Of a stretch of 40,411 bases of DNA, positions 1-8,900 are shown one piece after another. Each line of letters opens with the position of its first letter. Position 1 is the first letter of the stretch. The notes under the pieces were generated by a model, which was not told the DNA's origin, searched no databases, and saw only the letters and a list, made by a program, of their open reading frames with translations. A program made the translations under genes and the position numbers. Source of the stretch: Thermoleophilia bacterium (GTDB lineage: Bacteria; Actinomycetota; Thermoleophilia; Gaiellales; Gaiellaceae); NCBI GenBank assembly GCA_017882605.1, contig JADGPE010000010.1:1-40411 (forward strand), given 5' to 3'.

Positions 1-826
1 TCACCGAGCCGGGACGCATCGACCGCACGGCCTCGGCCGTGATCAGCTTCGGGGCGGGGCGGCCCGGGATCGCAGCGGTCGTGATCACCGCGTCGAACAA
101 CGGAATGCGTGCTTGCAGTTCCGTCTGCTGCGCAGCCTGCTGTTCCGGGGTCAGCTCCCCGGCATAGCCGCCCTCGGTCTCCTCGCCCTCGACGCCGAGG
201 TCGAGGAACGTCGCGCCGAGCGATTCGACCTGCTCGCGCACGGCCGGCCGCACGTCGAATGCGGAAACGACCGCCCCGAGGCGCCTCGTCGTCGCGATCG
301 CCTGCAGTCCGGCGACACCCGCTCCCAGAATGAGCACCTTCGCCGGTGGGATCGTCCCTGCGGCGGTCATCAACATCGGGAAAAACCGCGGCAAGCGGTC
401 GGCTGCGATCAACGCGGCCTTGTAACCGCCCACGGTCGCCTGCGACGAGAGCGCGTCTATCGGCTGCGCGCGCGTGATCCGCGGCACCGACTCCAGCGCA
501 AACCCGTGCACGCCCGCCGCGGCGAGCCGCTCGATGCCCGCGGGATCCGTCAGAGGCGCCAGGAACGCGATCAGCACCTGCCCGTCGTGGAGGCGGCTTG
601 TTTCCTCGGCCGTCGGCGCCGCGACCTTCGCGACGACGTCAGCCGTCCACGGGTCGCCGATCGACGCACCGGCCTCGCGATAGGCCTCGTCCGGGAACCC
701 TGCGGCTTCTCCCGCGCCCGTCTCGACGATCACGGCCACACCGTCTCCGAGCCGTCCGACGGTCTCGGGGATCAGTGCGACCCGACGTTCGCCGGGAACC
801 AGCTCCTTCGGGACTCCGAGTTTCAT
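1..826 (-). CDS. pntA: NAD(P) transhydrogenase subunit alpha, N-terminal part (PntA-like), cut by window edge
   Basis: The reverse strand opens with MKLGVPKELVPGERRVALIP, the typical N-terminus of the PntA/alanine dehydrogenase superfamily. It continues through DALSSQATVGGYKAALIAA and a Rossmann dinucleotide-binding loop with GAGVAGLQA near residue 173. The segment after the loop (DVRPAVREQVESLGA) favours the alpha-1 subunit of the proton-translocating transhydrogenase over alanine dehydrogenase. In that complex this soluble domain binds NAD(H) and passes hydride to NADP in the beta subunit. The C-terminal end, and the alpha-2 and beta genes that would normally follow, lie outside the window. 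The ATG at 826 has no clear Shine-Dalgarno; a TAGCGT hexamer on the minus strand (836-841) ends 9 nt before it. The gene is divergent from the DedA-family gene. Confidence 0.88.
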   Translation of the reverse strand, partial: MKLGVPKELVPGERRVALIPETVGRLGDGVAVIVETGAGEAAGFPDEAYREAGASIGDPWTADVVAKVAAPTAEETSRLHDGQVLIAFLAPLTDPAGIERLAAAGVHGFALESVPRITRAQPIDALSSQATVGGYKAALIAADRLPRFFPMLMTAAGTIPPAKVLILGAGVAGLQAIATTRRLGAVVSAFDVRPAVREQVESLGATFLDLGVEGEETEGGYAGELTPEQQAAQQTELQARIPLFDAVITTAAIPGRPAPKLITAEAVRSMRPGSV

Positions 827-856
827 CCACCGGCGACGCTATCGCATCCCCGGGCA

Positions 857-871
857 ACTACCGTACGTAGT
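857..871. promoter_or_regulatory. Inverted repeat between divergent pntA and dedA-family genes
   Basis: The arms ACTAC and GTAGT flank a 5-nt centre within the 81-bp divergent intergenic region. The right arm touches the -35-like TCGGCA (871-876) of the plus-strand gene. The position would suit an operator acting on one or both genes. The dyad is short, so chance is possible. Confidence 0.3.
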
Positions 872-898
872 CGGCACGGATCCCACCGCCCCTAAACT
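871..898 (+). promoter_or_regulatory. Candidate promoter of the DedA-family gene
   Basis: TCGGCA (871-876) and TAAACT (893-898) are separated by 16 nt. The -10-like hexamer ends 9 nt before the GTG start at 908 and there is no Shine-Dalgarno, so the transcript would have almost no leader. This was judged by eye. Confidence 0.4.
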
Positions 899-907
899 GC
901 TTGCCGC

Positions 908-1501
908 GTGACGAAGCTCCTCCTCGACTACGGGCTCGTCATTCTCTTCGCATTCGTGGCCGTGGAATCGGCGGGCGTGCCAATCCCCGGCGAGACCGTG
1001 CTGATCACCGCCGCGGTGCTCGCGCGGCCGGAGCATCACAACTACTCGCTCGTCTCGGTGATCGTCGTCGCTGCGGCGGCCGCGATCGTCGGCGACAACG
1101 TCGGCTATCTGCTCGGCCGCTACGGCGGTCGTAAGTTGATCAGCCGGTGGAAGTTCGTCGAGCGCTACGCGCAGAAGGCATTGCCGCCGAGCGAGCGCTT
1201 CTTCGAGAAGCACGGCCCGAAGACCGTCTTCTTCGGACGCTTCATCGCCATCCTGCGCGTGACCGCCGCGTGGCTCGCCGGGCTCAGCCACATGCAGTGG
1301 TGGCGGTTCTTCGCCTGGAACGCCGCCGGTGGGATCATCTGGGCCACCGGAGTCGCGCTGCTCGCCTACTGGGCCGGCAAGGCCGTCGCCGAGGCGGTGG
1401 GCAAGTACGGGCTCTATGCCGTGATCGTCCTGATCGTGCTCGGTGGGCTCGGGCTCGTCGCCCTGCACCTTTGGCGAAAACGCATGATCGAGGACAGCTA
1501 G
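908..1501 (+). CDS. DedA family membrane protein (VTT/SNARE-associated domain)
   Basis: This 197-aa integral membrane protein has the DedA signature near its N-terminus (ESAGVPIPGETVL). That is followed by the long amphipathic segment with GDNVGYLLGRYGGRK and then FFGRFIAILRVTAAWLAGLSHM, which carries the conserved arginines of the family. A C-terminal hydrophobic helix (about residues 163-188) ends in basic residues. DedA proteins act in the cytoplasmic membrane and are linked to proton-motive-force homeostasis and lipid-carrier or phospholipid flipping; the substrate here cannot be read from sequence. The start is GTG. The TAG stop shares the palindrome CTAG (1498-1501) with the stop of the convergent dehydrogenase gene. 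Confidence 0.9.
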   Translation: MTKLLLDYGLVILFAFVAVESAGVPIPGETVLITAAVLARPEHHNYSLVSVIVVAAAAAIVGDNVGYLLGRYGGRKLISRWKFVERYAQKALPPSERFFEKHGPKTVFFGRFIAILRVTAAWLAGLSHMQWWRFFAWNAAGGIIWATGVALLAYWAGKAVAEAVGKYGLYAVIVLIVLGGLGLVALHLWRKRMIEDS

Positions 1502-2568
1502 AGGGAGGCCCAGACCTCGAGCTTCGTTCGCGTCAGACGAACCACCTCGCCGGTGTACTCCGTCGTCGACGCGCCGCCGCCGAGGTCGGCGGTCTTCGTG
1601 CCCTGCGCGACCGCCTCGAGCGCGGCCTCCCGAATCGCCCGTCCCGCCAGCCGGCCGAGCTCGGACTGCGAGAGCAGCGCCGCCACGGCGAGGATCATCG
1701 CCATCGGGTTCGCCATGTTCTTGCCCTGGAGGGACGGTGCCGTGCCGTGCGCTGCTTCGGCCATCAGCGCCGTCGGCTCGAGGTCGTCGTCCTCGAACGC
1801 GACCAGGAGCGATTCCGACCCGGCGATCGAGCCGAAGAGCGGCAGGACGAGGTCGGAGAGGATGTCGCCGTCGCGGTTCAGGGCCGGGATCACGAGCGGA
1901 TCGCCCGTCGAGGCGACGAGCAGGGCGAACGTCGCGTCGATCAACTGCGGCTCGTACGGCACCAGTGGGTGGCGCGCGGCGGCTGCGTCCATCTCCTCCT
2001 TGAGCATCCCTTCGTAGGTCGGCGAGACCGTGAACTTCGGCCCCCCGAACACCTTCGCACCGGTGCGCTCCGCCTCCCGGAAGGCGAACTCCGCCACCGC
2101 GCGGCACACGTGGCGCTCGATGCGCTCCGTTCGGAACGCGACCTCGTTGTCGCCTTCGCCTTCGCGCCATTCGTGGGCGCCGTAGGCATCGCCCACGGCC
2201 ATGCGCACGACCGAGATGGGCGCGTGCACCCCGCCGAGCGGCACGACGCCGGGGATCCTGCGCCCGGTCCGCACGATCACCTTGCCGCCGATCTCCTCGC
2301 GCAGGATGCGGTTCGGCGAGCCGACGTCGCCGCGGGTCTCCGGGGTGACCGTGGCCGCCTTCAGCCCCAGCCCGTGCTCGCGGATCGCGGCCGCCGCCTC
2401 GTGCACGACGCCGTTCGACGTCGCGCGTCGCCGCTCGAGCGAAAGGTCGAAGCGGCGCAGGTCGATGTCGAGCCCGATCACGTCGGGGGAGAGGAGGCGC
2501 AGTGACTCCTCCAGCAGCTCCTGCCCCGTCTGGTCGCCCTCGAGGACGACGATCGTCTTCAGTTCCAC
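1498..2568 (-). CDS. Isocitrate/isopropylmalate dehydrogenase family protein
   Basis: This 356-aa protein is a beta-decarboxylating dehydrogenase, an NAD(P)-dependent enzyme oxidising a 2-R-hydroxy acid with loss of CO2. The metal-binding aspartates lie in NRDGDILSDLVLPLFGSIAG. The cofactor-binding C-terminal loop reads EAAHGTAPSLQGKNMANP, closer to the isocitrate type (AHGT) than to the usual FEPTHGSAP of LeuB. The N-terminus is unusual: the family's GDGIGPE is replaced by GDQTGQE. No leu or TCA gene is adjacent, so the substrate (isocitrate, isopropylmalate, homoisocitrate or tartrate) is undecided. I chose the GTG at 2568, which opens the VELKTIVVLEGD strand. The frame stays open far upstream, but that extension runs antisense to the zinc-ribbon and addB genes and has no family resemblance. 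Confidence 0.82.
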   Translation of the reverse strand: MELKTIVVLEGDQTGQELLEESLRLLSPDVIGLDIDLRRFDLSLERRRATSNGVVHEAAAAIREHGLGLKAATVTPETRGDVGSPNRILREEIGGKVIVRTGRRIPGVVPLGGVHAPISVVRMAVGDAYGAHEWREGEGDNEVAFRTERIERHVCRAVAEFAFREAERTGAKVFGGPKFTVSPTYEGMLKEEMDAAAARHPLVPYEPQLIDATFALLVASTGDPLVIPALNRDGDILSDLVLPLFGSIAGSESLLVAFEDDDLEPTALMAEAAHGTAPSLQGKNMANPMAMILAVAALLSQSELGRLAGRAIREAALEAVAQGTKTADLGGGASTTEYTGEVVRLTRTKLEVWASL

Positions 2569-2576
2569 GGCGGCCA

Positions 2577-2582
2577 AGAGTA
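2577..2582 (-). promoter_or_regulatory. Candidate -10 element of the dehydrogenase gene
   Basis: TACTCT on the minus strand ends 8 nt before the GTG start at 2568. No Shine-Dalgarno is seen, so a leaderless or nearly leaderless mRNA is likely. No good -35 was found. Confidence 0.3.
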
Positions 2583-2729
2583 GCGATGGCCCCGAAGCAG
2601 GACGCAGTACCTGGACGGCCGGCCGATCGGCGATTTCGCCCCCCCCGCATTTGCGCGTGGAAGGCGCACGGGATACCACGCTCGATCCCACAGAGCTTGC
2701 GAGATTGAGCCTGTTGCGTTCCTGGCGAA

Positions 2730-2758
2730 TTCGCTCCGCGCGCGCGGCAGCGTAAACT
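2730..2758 (+). promoter_or_regulatory. Candidate promoter of the zinc-ribbon gene
   Basis: TTCGCT (2730-2735) and TAAACT (2753-2758) are spaced by 17 nt. Transcription would start near 2765, leaving a leader of about 25 nt that contains the GGGAGG ribosome site of the gene starting at 2790. Confidence 0.4.
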
Positions 2759-2789
2759 GCGCTTGAGAAAACCATCCCGGGAGGCGAAA

Positions 2790-2990
2790 TTGGCTCGGAA
2801 AACCATTCTGGTTTGCGACAGCTGTGGAAAGGAAGTCGACGAGGCGCACGGGGCGACGCTCCGCGTGACCTATGGAGACGCTCGCCGCGGCTCGAAGGTG
2901 GCCGACCTCTGCGACGATTGCGCAGGGAAGATGCCAGGCCGCGCAGCCGCCCGCCGCGGCCGCCGGCCGAAGGCCGCAGCAGCCGCTTAG
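2790..2990 (+). CDS. Small zinc-ribbon protein with basic tail
   Basis: This 66-aa protein has two CxxC pairs, CDSC (about residues 9-12) and CDDC (about 41-44), that could bind one zinc ion. It has a lysine/arginine-rich AT-hook-like tail ([14 protein letters not shown]). Zinc ribbon plus basic tail suggests nucleic-acid or protein binding; no enzyme domain is present. The TTG at 2790 is chosen because GGGAGG (2779-2784) precedes it by 5 nt. An earlier in-frame TTG at 2763 would put the ribosome site inside the coding region. The gene lies just upstream of addBA on the same strand, separated by a strong hairpin. I know of no functional name for it. Confidence 0.75.
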   Translation: MARKTILVCDSCGKEVDEAHGATLRVTYGDARRGSKVADLCDDCAGKMPGRAAARRGRRPKAAAAA

Positions 2991-3006
2991 AGCGTCGTTT
3001 CCGTCG

Positions 3007-3040
3007 AGAGCGGCCCCGGGACACGTCCTGTGGCCGCTCT
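3007..3040 (+). terminator. Hairpin between the zinc-ribbon gene and addB
   Basis: Perfect 9-bp arms, AGAGCGGCC (3007-3015) and GGCCGCTCT (3032-3040), surround a 16-nt loop that itself contains GGAC-AC-GTCC. It lies 17 nt after the zinc-ribbon stop codon and 12 nt before the addB start. No U-tract follows. It may terminate the upstream transcript, fold as a regulatory element, or be a DNA dyad overlapping the addB promoter. Confidence 0.45.
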
Positions 3041-3045
3041 ACGAT
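3018..3045 (+). promoter_or_regulatory. Candidate leaderless promoter of addB
   Basis: GGGACA (3018-3023) and TACGAT (3040-3045) have a 16-nt spacer. The -10-like hexamer ends 6 nt before the GTG at 3052, so transcription would begin at about the start codon itself. Confidence 0.4.
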
Positions 3046-3051
3046 GGGAAG

Positions 3052-5970
3052 GTGGGACTCTCCCTGCTCGCGGGGCCTGCGCATGCGGGCAAAGTTGCGC
3101 TTCTCCTGGACCGCTATCTGGCGCGCCTGGACGACGAGCCGACTCTGATCGTGCCGAACGCGTCGGACGTCGACCGGGTCGAGCGGGACCTCCTGGCGCG
3201 CTGCGGCTGCCTCTTCAGCGGTTCGATCGGGACGTTCGACGATCTGTTCCGGCGCCTGATCCGTGCCGATCCCGAACAGCGCCCGGTCGCGACCGACGCC
3301 CAGCGGGCACTGGTCGCGCGTCGTGCGCTCGCTGCGGCACCGTTGAACGGGCTCGAGCGCTCGTCGCGCACCAGCGGGTTCGCCGACACCCTGCTGCAGA
3401 CGCTCGGTGAGCTGCAGCAGGGAATGCTCGACCCCGGCGATCTCGGCGGGGACCTCGCCCGGCTCTACGCCGCCTACCGGTCCGAGCTCGACCGGCTCGG
3501 CCTCTGGGATCGCGACCTGCTGCGCCGTCGTGCGGCGGAACGGCTCCAATCGGATCTCGACGCATGGCACGGCGAACCGGTCTTCGCGTACGGATTCGAG
3601 GACCTCACCGGAGCCGAATGGTCGCTGCTCGAGGCGCTGGCGGGCCGCACCGAGGTGCAGGTGTCGCTTCCCTACGAGCCCGGTCGTGTCGCGTTCGCGT
3701 CGCTCGCCCGCACGGCGGACGATCTCTCGTCACTCGCCGACGGTCGCATCGAGGAGCTGCCGCCGCGCTCGGCGGAGTATGCGCACCCTGCGCTCGCCCA
3801 TCTCGAGCGCGCGCTCTTCCAGGAGTCCCCGCCGCCGCCACCCGAGCTGGACGCCGGGGTTCGCTTCTTCGAAGGCGCCGGGGCGCGTGGGACACTCGAG
3901 CTCGTCGGCGAGGAGTTGATCGCGTTGATTCGCGGCGGCACGCCGCCCGAGCAGATTGCGCTGATCGCGCCGTCGGTCGAGCAATGGCGCGCACCACTCG
4001 AGACGGTGCTCGGTGGGCTCGGTGTTCCCTACGCGATCGAGTCACGGGTGCGCCTCGGCGCGACGCCGCTCGGCCACGCGCTGCTGCAGCTGCTCCGCTA
4101 CACCTGGCTCGACGGTGGTCGCCGTGAGCTCTTCGCGTTCCTACGCTCGCCGTACTCCGGCCTGGCGCGGTCGTCGGTCGACTTCGTCGAGGGGCGGCTG
4201 CGCGGACGAGCGATCCACACGCCGGCCCGTGTCGAAGAGGAAGCCGAGAGGCTGCGTGAGGCGCCCGTGCCTGCGCTCGCCGAGCTGCGCGGCGCCGAGA
4301 CGCCGGTGGCCGGCGTGCGCGCGCTGATCCGGTCGATGGTGCGGTCCGCCTACGGCACCGAAGCGCCTCCCGCAGGCGAGACGTCACGCCGGGACCTGCG
4401 CGCATACGACGCCGCCCTGCGCCTGCTCGACGAGCTCGATGCGTTCCGGGCGCTTGGCGAGGAGGTGCACGCGGAGGACGTCGTCGCCGCCCTCGAGCGT
4501 GCCGAGGTGCGGCTCGCGTCCGCGAGCGAAGCCGGCTGCGTCGCCGTCGTCGACCTCCTGCGCGCGCGAACGCGGCGGTACGAGGCGGTGTTCCTGCTCG
4601 GCCTCGAAGAGGGCTCGCTGCCGAGGCGCTCGCGAACCTCGCCGTTCCTCGACGACGACGCGCGCCGCGAGCTCGGAGGCCGCCTCGAGCGTCCGGATCA
4701 GGTGAGCCGCGACCGCTATCTCTTCTACACGGCGTGCACGCGCGCGACGCGGCGGCTCTACCTCGTCCGCGAGGCGGCGACCGACGACGGCGGCCCGCGC
4801 GAGCCGAGCCCGTTCTGGGAGGAGGTCGCAGCCGTCTTCGACGCGGACGACGTCGCGCGTGCGACGGTGCGCCGGCCGCTCTCGGCGCTCACGTGGCAAC
4901 TCGAGACGGCGCCCTCCGACCGCGAGCGGCTGCGGGCGCTCGCGCAGCTCTCGGTCGCCGATCCCGACGGGGCCAGGGCGGTCGCGGAGGCAAACGACTG
5001 GGGACGCAGGCTCGCCCGCGCCCGTTCGGCACTGCGGCGCGAGACCAGGTTGACGAGTGACGCGCTGCTCGCGGTCTACGGCTCGAAGACGACCTTCGGC
5101 GTCACCGAGCTGGAGCGTTTTGCCGACTGCTCGTCGGCGTGGCTGTTCGAGCGGATCATCTCGCCGCGCACGATCGACGCCGAGGTCGACCCGATGCTGC
5201 GCGGCTCCGTGGCACACAGTGCGCTGCACAAGTTCTACGCGGGCCTGCCGAGGGAGCTCGGGCACGACCGTGTGACGCCGGAGAACGTCGAGCAGGCGGT
5301 CGGGTTCCTGCGGCGCTGCCTCGACGATGCGATGCGCGGCGGCGTCCGGCTCGAATTGACCGACCTGCAAGAGGCGGAGCTCGACCAGAGCCTCTTCCGC
5401 GATCTCGAGGGCTTCGTCCGCGACGAGGCCGCTTCGCCGCTGCAGTTCGTGCCGCGGCGTTTCGAGGTCTCCTTCGGCTCCGACCGCTCGGCTCCCGAGC
5501 TGCAGCGCGGCTTGCAGCTCGGCGACGATCTCTATCTGAGCGGCAAGATCGACCGGATCGACGTCGATCCGTACAGCGCGCGCGGCATCGTGCAGGACTA
5601 CAAGTCGGGCCGCAGCGCACATTCGGCGAAGCAGATCGACGAGGAGCTGAAGCTGCAGATCCCGCTCTACATGCTTGTCCTGCGCGATCTCGTCGGCATC
5701 GAGCCGCTCGGCGGCGTCTACCGGGCACTCGCCGGAGCCCGTGTCACCCGCGGCCTGCTGCACGCCGGTGCAGCCGAGGACCTCCCGGGGTACCAGCGCA
5801 ACGACTACCTCGAGGACGAGGAGTTCTGGTCGCTCGTCGAGACGGCGCGTGAACGCGGGCTCGGATACGCGCAGCGCATCCGAGCCGGCGACGTGCGCCA
5901 CGATCCGAAGGGCGGCACATGCCCGGCCTGGTGTGACCTCTGGACGATGTGTCGCGTGGAGCGTCCCTGA
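3052..5970 (+). CDS. addB: AddB-like subunit of an ATP-dependent helicase/nuclease
   Basis: This 972-aa partner subunit of a double-strand-break resection complex has a Walker A loop at the very N-terminus (GPAHAGKV, K14) and degenerate UvrD-type motifs further on (YTACTRATRRLYLV, about residues 559-572). The C-terminal RecB-family PD-(D/E)XK nuclease domain has GKIDRID (D834) and VQDYKSG (D849, K851). Four cysteines place an Fe-S cluster around the nuclease: C693 and C957-x3-C961-x5-C967. AddB proteins use the helicase fold for DNA translocation or Chi recognition and the nuclease for one strand. The GTG at 3052 is chosen because Walker A follows directly and a -10-like element sits 6 nt upstream; the frame stays open to 2872 only by overlapping the zinc-ribbon gene. 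addA starts 1 nt after this stop, so the two are coupled. Confidence 0.87.
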   Translation: MGLSLLAGPAHAGKVALLLDRYLARLDDEPTLIVPNASDVDRVERDLLARCGCLFSGSIGTFDDLFRRLIRADPEQRPVATDAQRALVARRALAAAPLNGLERSSRTSGFADTLLQTLGELQQGMLDPGDLGGDLARLYAAYRSELDRLGLWDRDLLRRRAAERLQSDLDAWHGEPVFAYGFEDLTGAEWSLLEALAGRTEVQVSLPYEPGRVAFASLARTADDLSSLADGRIEELPPRSAEYAHPALAHLERALFQESPPPPPELDAGVRFFEGAGARGTLELVGEELIALIRGGTPPEQIALIAPSVEQWRAPLETVLGGLGVPYAIESRVRLGATPLGHALLQLLRYTWLDGGRRELFAFLRSPYSGLARSSVDFVEGRLRGRAIHTPARVEEEAERLREAPVPALAELRGAETPVAGVRALIRSMVRSAYGTEAPPAGETSRRDLRAYDAALRLLDELDAFRALGEEVHAEDVVAALERAEVRLASASEAGCVAVVDLLRARTRRYEAVFLLGLEEGSLPRRSRTSPFLDDDARRELGGRLERPDQVSRDRYLFYTACTRATRRLYLVREAATDDGGPREPSPFWEEVAAVFDADDVARATVRRPLSALTWQLETAPSDRERLRALAQLSVADPDGARAVAEANDWGRRLARARSALRRETRLTSDALLAVYGSKTTFGVTELERFADCSSAWLFERIISPRTIDAEVDPMLRGSVAHSALHKFYAGLPRELGHDRVTPENVEQAVGFLRRCLDDAMRGGVRLELTDLQEAELDQSLFRDLEGFVRDEAASPLQFVPRRFEVSFGSDRSAPELQRGLQLGDDLYLSGKIDRIDVDPYSARGIVQDYKSGRSAHSAKQIDEELKLQIPLYMLVLRDLVGIEPLGGVYRALAGARVTRGLLHAGAAEDLPGYQRNDYLEDEEFWSLVETARERGLGYAQRIRAGDVRHDPKGGTCPAWCDLWTMCRVERP

Positions 5971-5971
5971 C

Positions 5972-8900
5972 GTGAACCCCGAGCAGAGAGCAGCCGTCGA
6001 GGCGACCGGCGAGGTGTTCGTCTCGGCGGGCGCGGGCACGGGCAAGACGTCGGTGCTGGTGGAGCGCTTCGTCGGCGCCGTCTGCGAGCAAGGGCTGGAC
6101 GTCGAATCGGTGCTCGTGATCACCTATACGCGCAAGGCGGCGGGCGAGTTGCGGGCACGCATCAGGGCGGCGCTGCACGCACGGGGCCGTCACGACCTCG
6201 CGCGCAAGCTCGATGGTGCGTGGATCTCGACCATTCACGGCTTCTGCTCACGCCTCCTGCGTGCGCACCCCTTCGCCGTGGGGATCGACCCGCGCTTCCG
6301 CGAGCTCGACGACGAGCACGGCGCCGTGATTCGCGGCGAGGCGTTCGAGCGCGCGCTGGCCGGGTTCTGCTCGACCCGCGACTCGGAGCGGCTGCGGCTG
6401 CTCGCGACCTACGGTGCCAAGGGGCTGCGCCGGATGCTCACCGGCGTCTACGAGACGCTCCGCTCGGCTGGCCGCGACCTGAAGCTCGAGCTCGGCGACC
6501 ACGCGGGCATTCCCGAGCGCCTCGCGGAGCTGTACGCGGCGGCGCAAGCGGTGATCGACGATCCGGGCGCGACGGACAAGCAGCTCGCAGCCGCGCATGC
6601 GGCGCTGGCCCTGAGCCCGAATCCCGAGCAGTTGCTCGACCTCTCGCATCTCGCGGCCGCCGGCGATCGCACCGCCGAGTTTCGCGGCGCCCGCGACCGG
6701 CTCAACCAGGCGGCCTTCGACGAACTGGCCGCGCGCGACAGCGAGCTCCTCCAGGAGCTGCTCGATCTCTTCGCAGGCGAATATGCAGCGGCGAAAGCGC
6801 GCGAGTCGTCGCTCGACTTCGAGGATTTGCAGCTCTACGCGCGCGACCTGCTGCGCGACCATGCAGACGTTCGCGAGGCGGAGCAGTTGCGTTTTCGCGC
6901 GATCATGGTCGACGAGTTCCAGGACACGAACCGTCTGCAGTGCGAGATCGTCGATCTCCTGCGCGCTCCTTCGCGGACTCCGTCGAGCCTGGGTCCGCTC
7001 GATGTGTTCTTCGTCGGCGACGAGTTCCAGTCGATCTACGGTTTCCGGCACGCCGATGTCGCGGTCTTCCGCCAGCGGCGCGAGCGCGCTGCCGTGCGTC
7101 TCCCGCTCTCTCAGAACTACCGCTCGCGGCCCGAGGTGCTCGCCGCGGTCAACCACCTCTTCGGCGAGGAGTTCGGCGACGGCTACCAGCCGCTCGCGGC
7201 ATCCGGTGAGTTCGCCGACCCGGTGTTCGGCCACCCGGTTGAACTGCTCGTCAGCGACAAGCGCAGCTACCGCGAGGCGGGGGAGGGCTGGCGCGACGGC
7301 GAGGCTGGTGCGATCGCACGGCGTGTTCGGGAGCTCGTCGACGACGGTGTGGCTGCCCCGGGCGAGATCGTCCTGCTCTTCGCCGCGGGCACAGACGCCG
7401 AGCGCTACGAGGCGGCGCTGCGCGCCCACGACCTGCCGACCTATCGCGCCACCGGCCGCGGCTACTTCGGCCAGCAGCAGGTCGTCGACCTGCTCTCGTA
7501 TCTGCGTCTGCTGCACAACCGCTACGACGACGAGGCGCTCGTGACCGTGCTTGCCTCGCCGTTCGTCGGTGTCTCGAACGACGGGCTCGTGCACATCCGC
7601 CGGCACGCGGGAAAGCGGCCGCTCTACACCGGCATCGAGCGCTCGCTGCCGGAGCCGCTGTCGGACGACGACCAGCGTCTCGTTCGTGCGTTCAAGCAAC
7701 GGTTCGACCGGCTCGCTGCGGCTTCGGCCCGGTTGTCGCTCGAGCGCCTCTGCGAGGAGATCGTCTCCGCCCACGACTACGACCTTGCGGTGCTCGCTCA
7801 GTGGGACGGCCGCCGCCGGTACGCGAACCTGCGCAAGCTGATGCGCCTCGCGCGCTCCTACGAGGACCTGCGCGGCCCCGACATCGAAGGGTTCGTCGGG
7901 TTCATCCGCGACCAGCAAGCCGTTGGCGCATCGCAGCTCGAGGCCGTCTCCGAGGAGGAAGGCGCCGACGCGGTGCGCCTCTTGACGATCCACGCGGCGA
8001 AGGGGCTCGAGTTCAAGGTCGTGATCGTGGCCGATGCGGGCCGCGACACCGGTGGCGTCCAGTCGTCCGACGAGATCCTCGTGCGTCCGGACGGCACGTT
8101 CGGTTTCAGGGTGATCGACCCGAAGTCAGGGAAGAAGCGCGGGGTCTTCAGCTACGAGGAGGTCCGGGAAGCGGAGAAGCAGGAGGACACGGCGGAGCGG
8201 CTGCGCCTCTACTACGTGGCCATGACGCGTGCGATCGACCGGTTGATCGTCTCCGGCGCGATCGACCCGGACCGCCAGCAGGATCGCGAGACGCCGATCG
8301 GCTGGGTGCTCGGGCGGCTCGGGCTCGGCGGTGAGCTCGAGAGTGGCGAGCTGGAGCGGGGCGCCGCGCGTTTCGTGCTGAGCGTCGATCGCTGGGCGCC
8401 CCGGCCGGTGGTCGAGACCGAAGCGCCGGCGGTCGACGACGCGGGCCAGCTTGCGCTCTTCGCAGAACTGCCGACGGCGCCCGCCCCGCGCGGCTACCGG
8501 CTGCCGGAGCTGCCGCCGTTGCCGGCACCGCCGCTGCACAAGGTGCGGCGTCTGTCGTACTCCGCGCTCGCGCTCTTCGAGCGCTGCTCGTACCGGTACT
8601 ACGTCGAGCGGATCACCGGCTTGCGCGAAGAGCGCGGCACGGTGCCGGGGGCGCACGGCTTGAAGGCGACCGAGATCGGCGATGCCGTGCATCGTCTGCT
8701 CGAGCTCGTCGATCTGCGCGCTCCGGCCGCTCCGGGCCTCGAGCTCGTCCGGACGTGGTACCCGGCGGTGACGGACGACGAGCTCGAGCGGATCGGCCGG
8801 TTCCTCGCTTCCTATTGCGAGTCTGAGCTCGCAGCGCGGATCGCGACGCTCGCCGGCGCCGAGCCCGAACGGCCATTCGCGTTCGAGCACGACGGAGTGC

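Noticed and set aside
839-2806. 655-aa minus-strand open frame rich in Arg, Gly and Pro
   Set aside because: It runs partly antisense to the DedA gene and across the dehydrogenase in another frame; it has no domain and shows the arginine-rich look of GC-rich shadow frames.
2872-3051. N-terminal extension of addB in the same open frame
   Set aside because: It overlaps the zinc-ribbon gene and the hairpin, has no similarity to nuclease or helicase domains, and the Walker A loop sits right after the GTG at 3052.
5675-5971. Upstream extension of addA
   Set aside because: It lies within addB in another frame; the conserved N-terminus starts at the GTG at 5972.
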